Part shown: piece by piece, positions 7,063-14,416 of the stretch
How the letters are laid out: the number at the start of each line of letters is the position of its first letter
How positions within the stretch are numbered: the stretch's first letter is position 1
Source of the DNA: Flavobacterium sp. UBA7680
GTDB lineage: Bacteria; Bacteroidota; Bacteroidia; Flavobacteriales; Flavobacteriaceae
Direction: 5' to 3'
Assembly: GCF_002482975.1 (NCBI RefSeq)
Contig: NZ_DLHA01000031.1
Span: forward strand, 111,386 to 138,217
DNA length: 26,832 nt
Notes under the pieces: model-generated
What the model was told of the DNA's origin: nothing
Database searches by the model: none
The model's input: only the letters and a program-made list of their open reading frames with translations
Made by a program: the position numbers and the translations under genes

Positions 7063-8040
7063 TTAATGAATTGTTCTGGCTGTACTCGTATTCAATGTTT
7101 TTAAATCACCATTTGCAGTCACCAGAATAAATTCTTTCTCAGTTTTATCTGCTTTTAAAGGTTGTTTCTTTTCTCTGCTAATCGCCATTTTAACCTCATA
7201 TTGTACTTGAATAACAGGTTCTAAAACAGTAGGATTAATTACAAAATCAAACTCTTTATTAAATACAGGCTGATAATAAAGTGTAACAGATTTACTAAGC
7301 TGATTAACGTTTGCTGCTTTTTTTAAGTTTAAAGAAGAACCATTGTAAGCCTCATACGATTTGTACATTTCTACCGGAACATTTACGATATAATCATCTG
7401 TAATTCTTTTTTCGGCATTTATAAATGTTTCGCCGAGCAGTTCCTGATAGTTTTTAATTTTTTCCTGAACCAAAAGTTTTGCTTTTAGCATCATATCTCT
7501 CTTAATCGTTTCTAATGTATTAGAGAAATAATCCACTCGTACCAAATCGTATATTTCATTATTGGATAAAATGGAAATAAATTCATTAAGCTGATTTGGA
7601 TCTGAAAATTTGATATGAATGTTTTTCTTCAACTCAAATCCTGCCGGAACTTCATTGTAAGTTTTACGATTAAAAAGTTTTTTCTCGGCTTCATATTCAT
7701 AAGCAGGCACAAACGAAATCATGTCAACAAAAGTCTCAACGCCTTTTTTAAGTTTAATGGCATTGAGCGACTGCGTAATTCGTTGATCAATTAATTCATT
7801 TACTTCCTTAGTGGTTTTACCCGTTTGAGTTACGCTAAAAATGGCCGTGTAAGCATCTGCTTTGATATTGGCAAGCCCTTTAACGCTTACCACAATATCA
7901 CCATTTGAAGGAAAATCGGTGTCGATCGTATTGTCGTTATTATAAGATTGCTGATTTTGATAATTGACATTTCCTGAAGCCTGACCAATTATAAATGAAG
8001 AAGATAATACAGTTAAAAATGTAAAGAATAGTTTTTTCAT
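7063..8040 (-). CDS. secreted SIMPL (DUF541) domain protein
   Basis: The 325-residue protein has a signal peptide (MKKLFFTFLTVLSSSFIIGQ, cleaved near 19-20). Residues ~45-260 fit the SIMPL/DUF541 fold of periplasmic proteins: a strand such as DIVVSVKGLANIKADAYTAIF followed by TKEVNELIDQRITQSLNAIK and a duplicated half with LVQEKIKNYQELLGE. SIMPL proteins of other bacteria have been linked to oxidative or envelope stress, but no activity is firmly assigned and none can be inferred here. The ~60 C-terminal residues (EPVIQVQYEVKMAISREKKQ) look like an extra strand-rich tail. The gene is divergent from the TPR-kinase gene and carries its own promoter and a putative LytTR operator upstream. Confidence 0.85.
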   Translation of the reverse strand: MKKLFFTFLTVLSSSFIIGQASGNVNYQNQQSYNNDNTIDTDFPSNGDIVVSVKGLANIKADAYTAIFSVTQTGKTTKEVNELIDQRITQSLNAIKLKKGVETFVDMISFVPAYEYEAEKKLFNRKTYNEVPAGFELKKNIHIKFSDPNQLNEFISILSNNEIYDLVRVDYFSNTLETIKRDMMLKAKLLVQEKIKNYQELLGETFINAEKRITDDYIVNVPVEMYKSYEAYNGSSLNLKKAANVNQLSKSVTLYYQPVFNKEFDFVINPTVLEPVIQVQYEVKMAISREKKQPLKADKTEKEFILVTANGDLKTLNTSTARTIH

Positions 8041-8066
8041 GATTATAGTTTTTAAGAATTAGTGGT

Positions 8067-8074
8067 CAAATGTA
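8067..8074 (-). promoter_or_regulatory. -7 promoter box of the SIMPL gene
   Basis: The minus strand reads TACATTTG, matching TAnnTTTG, 27 bp upstream of the SIMPL ATG at 8040. There is no TTTG at the standard upstream spacing, as at the VWA promoter. The same 30-bp distance separates it from the paired repeat upstream. Confidence 0.6.
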
Positions 8075-8104
8075 TTGATCGAAAAAACGTATTTTTGACA
8101 GAAT

Positions 8105-8134
8105 GGGTCAACAGGGCATTTGACTTGGTGAAAA
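8105..8134 (-). promoter_or_regulatory. second putative LytTR-type operator, in the SIMPL / kinase divergent region
   Basis: GGGTCAACA (8105-8113) and TGGTGAAAA (8126-8134) are imperfect direct repeats with 12 bp between them (21-bp period). The 15-mer TTTGACTTGGTGAAA at 8119-8133 is identical to 7035-7049 upstream of the VWA gene. The site ends 30 bp before the SIMPL -7 box, exactly as at the VWA promoter. It also lies ~55 bp upstream of the kinase start at 8188, so autoregulation of the kinase-regulator pair is possible. Confidence 0.6.
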
Positions 8135-8187
8135 ATATAGGATAGGAATTTGAAATTAGGTTACTTTACATTTCTAAATTACATATT

Positions 8188-10011
8188 GTGAAACGTCATT
8201 TATTAATTGGTTTTGGTCTGGTTTTTTTTGTGTTATTGTTTCCACAGGGTACAATAGCGCAGGAAGCTTCTGTGCAGAAAAGTGAAAAGAGCAAACAAGT
8301 CAAAATCAGTAAAGCCGCCGACGATTTATCTAAATCATTAGATGAAAATGATGAATCAAAAATTGCTCAGAATTATGAAAGGCTGGCGAATGAATTTTTA
8401 AATAATGGTGATAATGCCAAAGCCGAAGAATATTTTAAAAGAGCATTAAACAGTTATACCAAATTAAAACTAACCGAAGATAAAACCCGTGTAACCCGAA
8501 GTTTGGCCAAAACACAGGAAAACCAAAAGAACTTTGATTCGGCAATTAAAAATTATGAAGTTGCAGGTTCATTGGCAAAAGATGTTTCTGAAGAAAAGAT
8601 AAATTTAAACGATGCGAACCGACTCAAAAATCAGTCGAATCCGGAGAGTCAAAAGGGTTATGTAGATTCTAATATCGAATTACTGAAAAAAGAAAAGAAA
8701 AGCCAAGAAGTTACCGATGCGTATGTACAAAAAGCACAAAATTCATTAGACTTAAAAGATAAAAAGGTTGCGATTGAAAGCTATAAAAAAGCATTAGTGT
8801 ATGCAAAAGATAAACCCGAAGCTGTAATTAAAATCAAAAATGAAATTGCAAAAGTGTATGCCGAAGACAATCAGTTTGATAAAGCCGTAACGATAAACGA
8901 AAAGCTGCTTGCCGAAGCCAAAACCAATAAAGATTATAATACTGAAATAAAACAATTGCAATCGCTGGCGTCACTTTATTTTCAAAAATCAGAAGCTGAA
9001 AAAGCAATTTCATCGTTGAAACAAGCGTATGATTTATCGTTTCAAAAAGGAAATTCGGCGGAAGCCAAAAAAAGTTTATCATCATTAATTAAATACTACA
9101 AAACAAAAGGCGAGGATAAAGAAAGTATGGCGTTATACGAGCAGTTTTTTGAAAACTTCGAAAAGCTGATTCATTCTGATACGACTTTAATCGATGCCAA
9201 AACGTTTCAGATTACCGAAGATAAAATTCGTCAGTTAGAAAAAGAAAAAACGTTGAAAGACGAGTTGATTTCAAAGAAAAACACCTTCAATTATTTTCTG
9301 ATTGGTTCGGTAATTTTACTGCTGCTTTTATTTACGTTTATTTCGAAAGCATTGTATTCCATCAGAATAAAAAATAAAGAAATCGCTTTGCAGTCTTTGC
9401 GTCGTGAAATGAACCCGCATTTTATTTTCAATAGTTTGAATAGCGTCAATCAATTTATATCTGAAAATAAAGAACTGGAAGCCAATAAATACCTGACTTC
9501 GTATTCGAATTTGATGCGAAATATGATGGAAAATTCCAATAAGGATTTTATTTCTTTGGATAAAGAAGTCGAACAGCTTAAGAAATATCTGGATTTAGAA
9601 CATTTGCGTTTTGAAGATAAATTTGATTTTGAAATTATGGTAGATGATTCGCTGGATGCTGAAAGGGTTTTTGTTCCGAATATGATTATCCAGCCGCATT
9701 TAGAAAATTCAATTTGGCACGGATTGCGATATTTAGACCAAAAAGGATTTTTATCGCTTCGTTTTAATTTTAAAAACGGAAAAATTATTGTTACTATTGA
9801 TGACAACGGAATTGGTTTAACCAAAAGCCGCGAACTCAAAACAACAAACCAAAAAATCTACGAATCCCGCGGTTTGAACAATACAAAAGAGCGAATTGAT
9901 CTTTTGAACGAATTGTACAAAAAGAACATTTCGTTTAATATTTCGGAGAAAGAAGGAGCAGAGAAGGGAACTATTGTTGAAATTGTTTTTCCACTAATTG
10001 ACAAAATATGA
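8188..10011 (+). CDS. TPR-domain sensor histidine kinase (LytS/YehU-like His_kinase family)
   Basis: The 607-residue protein uses a GTG start and has a signal sequence (MKRHLLIGFGLVFFVLLFPQ, to about 24). A periplasmic sensor of TPR-like repeats covers ~50-330 (ERLANEFLNNGDNAKAEEYF, DKKVAIESYKKALVYA, AEKAISSLKQAYDLSF). One membrane segment at about 369-390 (YFLIGSVILLLLLFTFISKA) leads to a cytoplasmic kinase of the His_kinase (PF06580) class: phospho-acceptor H411 in REMNPHFIFNSLNSV, N-box QPHLENSIWHG with N507, and G-box DDNGIGL. This family pairs with LytTR regulators. The stop overlaps the regulator's ATG by 4 bp (ATGA, 10008-10011), so the two are translationally coupled. The ligand sensed by the TPR domain is unknown; nearby genes suggest the cell envelope. 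Confidence 0.93.
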   Translation: MKRHLLIGFGLVFFVLLFPQGTIAQEASVQKSEKSKQVKISKAADDLSKSLDENDESKIAQNYERLANEFLNNGDNAKAEEYFKRALNSYTKLKLTEDKTRVTRSLAKTQENQKNFDSAIKNYEVAGSLAKDVSEEKINLNDANRLKNQSNPESQKGYVDSNIELLKKEKKSQEVTDAYVQKAQNSLDLKDKKVAIESYKKALVYAKDKPEAVIKIKNEIAKVYAEDNQFDKAVTINEKLLAEAKTNKDYNTEIKQLQSLASLYFQKSEAEKAISSLKQAYDLSFQKGNSAEAKKSLSSLIKYYKTKGEDKESMALYEQFFENFEKLIHSDTTLIDAKTFQITEDKIRQLEKEKTLKDELISKKNTFNYFLIGSVILLLLLFTFISKALYSIRIKNKEIALQSLRREMNPHFIFNSLNSVNQFISENKELEANKYLTSYSNLMRNMMENSNKDFISLDKEVEQLKKYLDLEHLRFEDKFDFEIMVDDSLDAERVFVPNMIIQPHLENSIWHGLRYLDQKGFLSLRFNFKNGKIIVTIDDNGIGLTKSRELKTTNQKIYESRGLNNTKERIDLLNELYKKNISFNISEKEGAEKGTIVEIVFPLIDKI

Positions 10012-10757
10012 TGACGCTTCAAAAAATAAAAAGTGTAATTGTCGAAGATGAACTTGCCGCGCGCGAAGTGCTTAAAAACTATTTAAGCAAATACTGTCCG
10101 CAAGTTGAGGTTGTGGGCGAAGCTCAAAATATAAAAGAAGCTGTTCCGCTGCTTCATGAAGTGAAACCGCAATTGGTTTTTCTGGATGTCGAAATGCCTT
10201 TTGGAAATGCTTTTGATGTTTTGGAAGCGTGTAAAGATTTACATTTTGAAACCATATTTGTAACCGCTTTTTCTGAATATTCGCTGAAAGCTTTGAATCA
10301 GAGTGCGGCATATTATCTGCTAAAACCCATAAGCATTGAGGAATTAATTGTTGCCGTAAATAAAGTACAGCATCAGATAATGAACAATGAAATTTTCAAC
10401 CGAAATAAAATCATCGTAGAAAACTTTCACGAACAAAAACCGGAAAAACAGCAAGTTATTCTGCCAACGCTCGAAGGTTTTGAAGTCGTAAAAATGGAAG
10501 AAATCGTCCGTCTTCGCGGTAACGGCAACTTCACCGATTTATATCTCCATAACGGAAGTAAAAAAATGGTCTGCCGATTTTTAAAACATTTTTCAGAGAT
10601 TTTGCCATTGCCTTTTATTCGTGTTCATAAGTCGCATATTATTAATATGAATTGTGTGAAATCGTATAATAAAGGCGGGATTGTCACGCTCAATGATGAA
10701 ACTGAAATTGAGGTTTCATCGACGTATAAAGAAGAGTTTTTAAAGAATTTTAGGTAG
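10008..10757 (+). CDS. LytTR-family response regulator
   Basis: The 249-residue regulator has a REC domain (about 6-125) with acidic pocket E13-D14, phospho-acceptor D60 in LVFLDVEMPFG and the conserved Lys in YYLLKPIS, followed by a LytTR DNA-binding domain (about 150-245) with MEEIVRLRGNGNFTDLYLHNG and the signature FIRVHKSHIINM. LytTR domains bind paired 9-bp direct repeats. The ATG overlaps the kinase stop (ATGA); a second ATG at 10011 is possible and would remove one residue. The phosphorylated protein is the likely ligand of the repeats at 7021-7050 and 8105-8134 (inference). Confidence 0.95.
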   Translation: MMTLQKIKSVIVEDELAAREVLKNYLSKYCPQVEVVGEAQNIKEAVPLLHEVKPQLVFLDVEMPFGNAFDVLEACKDLHFETIFVTAFSEYSLKALNQSAAYYLLKPISIEELIVAVNKVQHQIMNNEIFNRNKIIVENFHEQKPEKQQVILPTLEGFEVVKMEEIVRLRGNGNFTDLYLHNGSKKMVCRFLKHFSEILPLPFIRVHKSHIINMNCVKSYNKGGIVTLNDETEIEVSSTYKEEFLKNFR

Positions 10758-10858
10758 TTTGGGTTTTGCTACGAAGGCACTAAGGCACAAAGTTTTTTCT
10801 AAGCTTGATGTTATAATTTCGCAAAGTCGCGAAGTTCAAACTTTTAAATTTAATAGCG

Positions 10859-10874
10859 TCCAGCTTTAGCTGGA
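10859..10874. repeat. small palindrome inside the nested element
   Basis: TCCAGCT-TT-AGCTGGA, a 7-bp dyad, preceded by AATAGC. It is the left counterpart of the palindrome at 10957-10976, which is followed by the complementary GCTATT. Confidence 0.6.
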
Positions 10875-10895
10875 TGGCAACATAAATGCCAAATC

Positions 10896-10941
10896 AAAGG
10901 GCTTTAGCCAAACTTTTATTAGTTTGGCTAAAGCCCTTTTT
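10896..10941. terminator. strong bidirectional intrinsic terminator between the LytTR and GT51 genes
   Basis: A perfect 19-bp stem (AAAGGGCTTTAGCCAAACT at 10896-10914 with 10921-10939) has a 6-nt loop and is followed by T to 10941 on the plus strand. A shorter A-run at the left end gives Ts on the minus strand. It can end both convergent transcripts. Confidence 0.8.
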
Positions 10942-10956
10942 AACTCAATTTTATTC

Positions 10957-10976
10957 CCCCTAGCTGAAGCTAGGGG
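10957..10976. repeat. second small palindrome inside the nested element
   Basis: CCCCTAGCT-GA-AGCTAGGGG, a perfect 9-bp dyad followed by CTATT. Its core AGCT matches the palindrome at 10859-10874. Confidence 0.6.
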
Positions 10977-11069
10977 CTATTGAAAAAACTTTTTGACTCT
11001 GCATGTTTGTGCGCAAATTCCGCAAACTTTAATAAAAACTTTGTGCCTTAGCGCCTTCGTGGCAAATAC

Positions 11070-13034
11070 CTACAAATCAAATTCCTCATCAGTAGATAAA
11101 GAATCATTTTTAACCGCAGTTGAATCCGGAGCTTTGATTTTTATTAACGAGCGCGCATTTCCTGAAATATAAACAGGAAGCTGACCAATTGTATCTTCAG
11201 GAATTAAAAGACCACGACGGAACATCAAATTCTTCAGGAATTTTTGATTTTTCAATGCATAATCTTTCAAATTACCTTCATCATTAAATTGATACATGAA
11301 TTTTCTTGGTTTCGGAATAATCGTTGCTAAGTACAAACATTCATCAACATTTAAAGCCGACGGACTTTTTTGGAAATAGAAATGACTCGCTTCACCAATT
11401 CCATAAACATTTGGTCCCCATTCGATAATGTTGAAATAAACTTCCAGCATTCTTTCCTTGCTTACAATTCGGTTATTTTCTAAAATGTAAACTAATAAGA
11501 TTTCTTCCAGCTTTCGCGAAAGCGTTTTTTCTCTAGTAAGGAAAACATTCTTAATCAACTGCATGCTGATTGTACTCGCGCCGCGTGAGAATTTTTTAGT
11601 TCTAATATTTTTTAGAATCGATTGTTTGAAAGCTTCATTTATAAAGCCACGATGTGAGAAAAACGACGGATCTTCGGTTGTTAAAACACATTTTCTTAAA
11701 TATGGAGAAATTTGATCTAAAGGCGTATAATTTGGATTCGCATTTCCAACCAAAACTGGTCTTTGCAATACATTTTGAATAATCGCGCGATAGACAAATT
11801 CGCCGTTTAATTTATTTAAATCAGCTTCGCCATATTTCGTAATTCGTAAATCTTCTTTGTTTAGTTTGCTGTCAAAAACAAGTGTGTTTGGTTTGTTTTT
11901 GTTGAATTTGAAATCCAATTTATAATCGAAATTTCCGGTTGCCTGCATTCCCTGGAAATGTGTAAACAAACCATCAGGAAGCGAAACAATAAAATCCTGC
12001 GCATTCATTTTCGGAATATCTACTTTTAAAGTATAAACCGTATCTTTTTCAGTATTGTATGAAATGTAAGGGCGTAGTTTAATTTTATTCAACGTCATTG
12101 ACGAAGTGCTGTCAATTGAAATAAAATCATCGCCTAATAAAAATCTATAATCAAAACGTGCATTTTTTATAACGACATCTTTACTGGCAATTTTTGGATG
12201 ATTGATTTTTAGGTTTACGATAGAAGTAAACCCGTCAAGATGAAATTCGCTTCCGCTTTTGTCAATATTTTCAACGTTTAAACGAATAGAATCAAAACTT
12301 GCTTTTAAGCCATATCGTTCATCAAGATACGGAACACGAATGGCTCCGGTATCTAAATTAAAAAATCGAATATCAGCTTTTTGATTTCTTGGGTCTGCAA
12401 ATCCTTTTAAGTTCCAGCGTTGATCAAAATCTTTGCTTTGGACATGAATACTGGTTTCGAGTTGTTTGTTGTTTAAAACCAGTTTATTGATTGCTACAGC
12501 AGTTTTTTTGCCGTTATCGTCAATTTTGAATTGGAAGTTATCCAAATTCATATCGGTCGGAACCAAATTGAGCAGTTTTGAAATAATGCGATAGGCAAAA
12601 GCACCATATTTTCTTTTTTCGCTTTTTTCAGAATCGTCGCGGTCTCTTTTTAAGAAAGCATCGAAGTTGCGAATTTTCCCTTTTTTTACTAATTGAATAT
12701 AACCATTGTCAACTTTTAGAGTTCCAAGCTGAACATCACCAATTAATAAATTACTTAAACTGACGCTGGTTTCAATGTTTTTGATTTTTAAAAGTGTATC
12801 GGCATTTTTGGGAACCAAAACAACATCGGTAAGTTTGATGCTTGATAAACCATTAAAAGAAGCATCTTTTATTGAAAAATCACTATTATAATCAACAGCC
12901 ATTTTGTGAGTTACTTTTGCAATGGCCTGTTTTAAAAGTGAATTGCGGAAAAAGTATAATCCGATGCAAAGCAAAACTACTATTACAGCCAGTATTTTTA
13001 AAGCTTTGAATATTTTTTGTTTTGGAAAATTCAT
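11070..13034 (-). CDS. membrane-anchored peptidoglycan glycosyltransferase (GT51) with large AsmA-like N-terminal region
   Basis: The protein is 654 residues from the ATG at 13034. Residues ~9-28 are a membrane anchor (ILAVIVVLLCIGLYFF). About 30-430 is beta-rich sequence resembling AsmA-like repeats (IETSVSLSNLLIGDVQLGTL). The C-terminal ~210 residues are a GT51 domain that polymerises lipid II: catalytic E454 in TTEDPSFFSHRGF, the motif GASTISMQLIKNVFL, the second catalytic-region Glu in SRKLEE, and MLEVYFNIIEWGPNVYGIGEA. No transpeptidase domain follows, so it is monofunctional. An in-frame TTG at 13058 overlaps the radA stop; the ATG at 13034 gives a cleaner start, 20 bp after radA. It is the last gene of the esterase-radA-GT51 operon. 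Confidence 0.87.
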   Translation of the reverse strand: MNFPKQKIFKALKILAVIVVLLCIGLYFFRNSLLKQAIAKVTHKMAVDYNSDFSIKDASFNGLSSIKLTDVVLVPKNADTLLKIKNIETSVSLSNLLIGDVQLGTLKVDNGYIQLVKKGKIRNFDAFLKRDRDDSEKSEKRKYGAFAYRIISKLLNLVPTDMNLDNFQFKIDDNGKKTAVAINKLVLNNKQLETSIHVQSKDFDQRWNLKGFADPRNQKADIRFFNLDTGAIRVPYLDERYGLKASFDSIRLNVENIDKSGSEFHLDGFTSIVNLKINHPKIASKDVVIKNARFDYRFLLGDDFISIDSTSSMTLNKIKLRPYISYNTEKDTVYTLKVDIPKMNAQDFIVSLPDGLFTHFQGMQATGNFDYKLDFKFNKNKPNTLVFDSKLNKEDLRITKYGEADLNKLNGEFVYRAIIQNVLQRPVLVGNANPNYTPLDQISPYLRKCVLTTEDPSFFSHRGFINEAFKQSILKNIRTKKFSRGASTISMQLIKNVFLTREKTLSRKLEEILLVYILENNRIVSKERMLEVYFNIIEWGPNVYGIGEASHFYFQKSPSALNVDECLYLATIIPKPRKFMYQFNDEGNLKDYALKNQKFLKNLMFRRGLLIPEDTIGQLPVYISGNARSLIKIKAPDSTAVKNDSLSTDEEFDL

Positions 13035-13054
13035 AGTGGTATTTTTATCAAAAA

Positions 13055-14416
13055 TCAACCAAAAAGAATACTCGCGACATCTTCAATTTTTGCCACAAGT
13101 TCAATCTTGATTCCAGTATTTTTTAAAGCAATTTTGTTGTATTTAGAAACAAAGATAGTGTCAAAGCCTAATTTTTCAGCTTCCTGAATTCTTTGATCAA
13201 CACGGTTTACAGGACGAATTTCTCCAGAAAGTCCCACTTCACCGGCAAAACAAAAACCTTTTCCAACCGGAATATCTTCGTTTGATGATAAAATAGCGGC
13301 AACAACAGCAAGGTCAATTGCAGGATCATCAACAGAAATTCCTCCGGTTACGTTTAGGAAAACGTCTTTTGCGCCTAAACGGAATCCGGCTCTTTTTTCT
13401 AAAACTGCCAAGATCATATTTAGTCTTTTTGCGTTGTAACCTGTTGTGCTTCGTTGCGGCGTTCCGTAAACTGCGGTACTTACCAAAGATTGAATTTCGA
13501 TCATTAACGGACGCATTCCTTCAAGCGTTGTAGCAATTGCGGTTCCTGATAATTCTTCGTCTTTGTGCGAAATCAAGATTTCTGACGGATTGCTGACTTC
13601 TCTCAAACCGCTTCCAAGCATTTCATAAATTCCAAGTTCAGAAGTGGAACCGAAACGGTTTTTTAAGGAACGTAAAATTCGGTAAATGTGATTTCTGTCG
13701 CCTTCAAACTGCAAAACGGTATCAACCATGTGTTCCAAAATTTTTGGTCCGGCAATATTTCCGTCTTTGGTAATATGGCCAATTAAAATAACCGGGATAT
13801 TCGTTTCTTTGGCAAACTTGATCAATTCGGCAGTAGTTTCTCTAATTTGAGAAATACTTCCGGCAGTTGATTCAATATAATCAGTATGTAAAGTCTGAAT
13901 CGAATCGATGATTACGATTTCAGGCTGAATGGCTTCAATTTGTTTGAAGATATTTTGCGTTTTAGTTTCCGTTAAAATATAGCAATTATCGCTATTTGGC
14001 GTTATTCTTTCGGCACGCATTTTTATCTGTTTCTGGCTTTCTTCTCCAGAAACATATAAAGTTTTATAAGGTAATTTTAATGAGATTTGAAGTAAAAGTG
14101 TACTTTTTCCAATTCCCGGTTCTCCGCCCAAAAGCGTTAAAGATCCCGGAACAATTCCGCCTCCTAAAACACGATTCAATTCCCCGTCGGTAGTATCCAT
14201 TCGGATTTCCTGAGCCGAATCGATTTCATTTATTTTTAAAGGTTTCGGTGCTTTGCTTGTTGAGGTTGGTTCACTTTTCCATGCTGCTTTTTCCTGCTTC
14301 TGAATTATTTCTTCGGCAATTGTATTCCATTCTTTGCACGCGTTGCACTGTCCCTGCCATTTAGAATACTGGGTCCCGCAATTTTGACAAAAAAAGGAAG
14401 TTTTAACTTTTGACAT
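13055..14416 (-). CDS. radA: DNA repair protein RadA (RecA-like branch-migration ATPase)
   Basis: The 453-residue protein has all RadA hallmarks: an N-terminal zinc finger (C10, C13, C24, C27 in FFCQNCGTQYSKWQGQCNAC), Walker A GGEPGIGKST at about 97-106, the RadA-specific motif LKNRFGSTSELGIYEM, and a C-terminal Lon-protease-like domain (GGISVDDPAIDLAVVAA) of the non-proteolytic type. RadA promotes branch migration of recombination intermediates and acts with RecA in the cytoplasm. Length and domain order are typical (~455). The ATG overlaps the TAA of the upstream hydrolase gene by one base (TAATG), so the two are translationally coupled. Confidence 0.96.
   Translation of the reverse strand: MSKVKTSFFCQNCGTQYSKWQGQCNACKEWNTIAEEIIQKQEKAAWKSEPTSTSKAPKPLKINEIDSAQEIRMDTTDGELNRVLGGGIVPGSLTLLGGEPGIGKSTLLLQISLKLPYKTLYVSGEESQKQIKMRAERITPNSDNCYILTETKTQNIFKQIEAIQPEIVIIDSIQTLHTDYIESTAGSISQIRETTAELIKFAKETNIPVILIGHITKDGNIAGPKILEHMVDTVLQFEGDRNHIYRILRSLKNRFGSTSELGIYEMLGSGLREVSNPSEILISHKDEELSGTAIATTLEGMRPLMIEIQSLVSTAVYGTPQRSTTGYNAKRLNMILAVLEKRAGFRLGAKDVFLNVTGGISVDDPAIDLAVVAAILSSNEDIPVGKGFCFAGEVGLSGEIRPVNRVDQRIQEAEKLGFDTIFVSKYNKIALKNTGIKIELVAKIEDVASILFG

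Larger units (their letters stand above)
10768..11063. repeat. nested inverted-repeat element between convergent genes
   Basis: This accounts for almost all of the 312-bp gene-free stretch 10758-11069. The outer arms, 10768-10797 (GCTACGAAGGCACTAAGG at its start) and 11034-11063, are inverted copies matching at 28 of 30 positions. Inside, AATAGC at 10852-10857 is mirrored by GCTATT at 10976-10981, and these enclose three hairpins at 10859-10874, 10896-10939 and 10957-10976. No reading frame, transposase or target-site duplication is visible. Similar words recur between flavobacterial genes (recall). Best described as a composite non-coding repeat. Confidence 0.8.

Noticed and set aside
9450..9839. 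Minus-strand open frame inside the histidine kinase
   Set aside because: It is antisense to the conserved kinase motifs (H-box to G-box) and its translation has no recognisable pattern.
10768..11063. Inverted-repeat region as an insertion sequence
   Set aside because: There is no transposase frame and no flanking target duplication (GGGTTTT on the left, AAATACC on the right); the interior consists of hairpins only.
11070..13034. GT51 gene as a broken bifunctional penicillin-binding protein
   Set aside because: The frame ends naturally after the GT51 domain and no transpeptidase motifs (SxxK, SxN, KTG) are found before the hairpin region; the protein is monofunctional by design.
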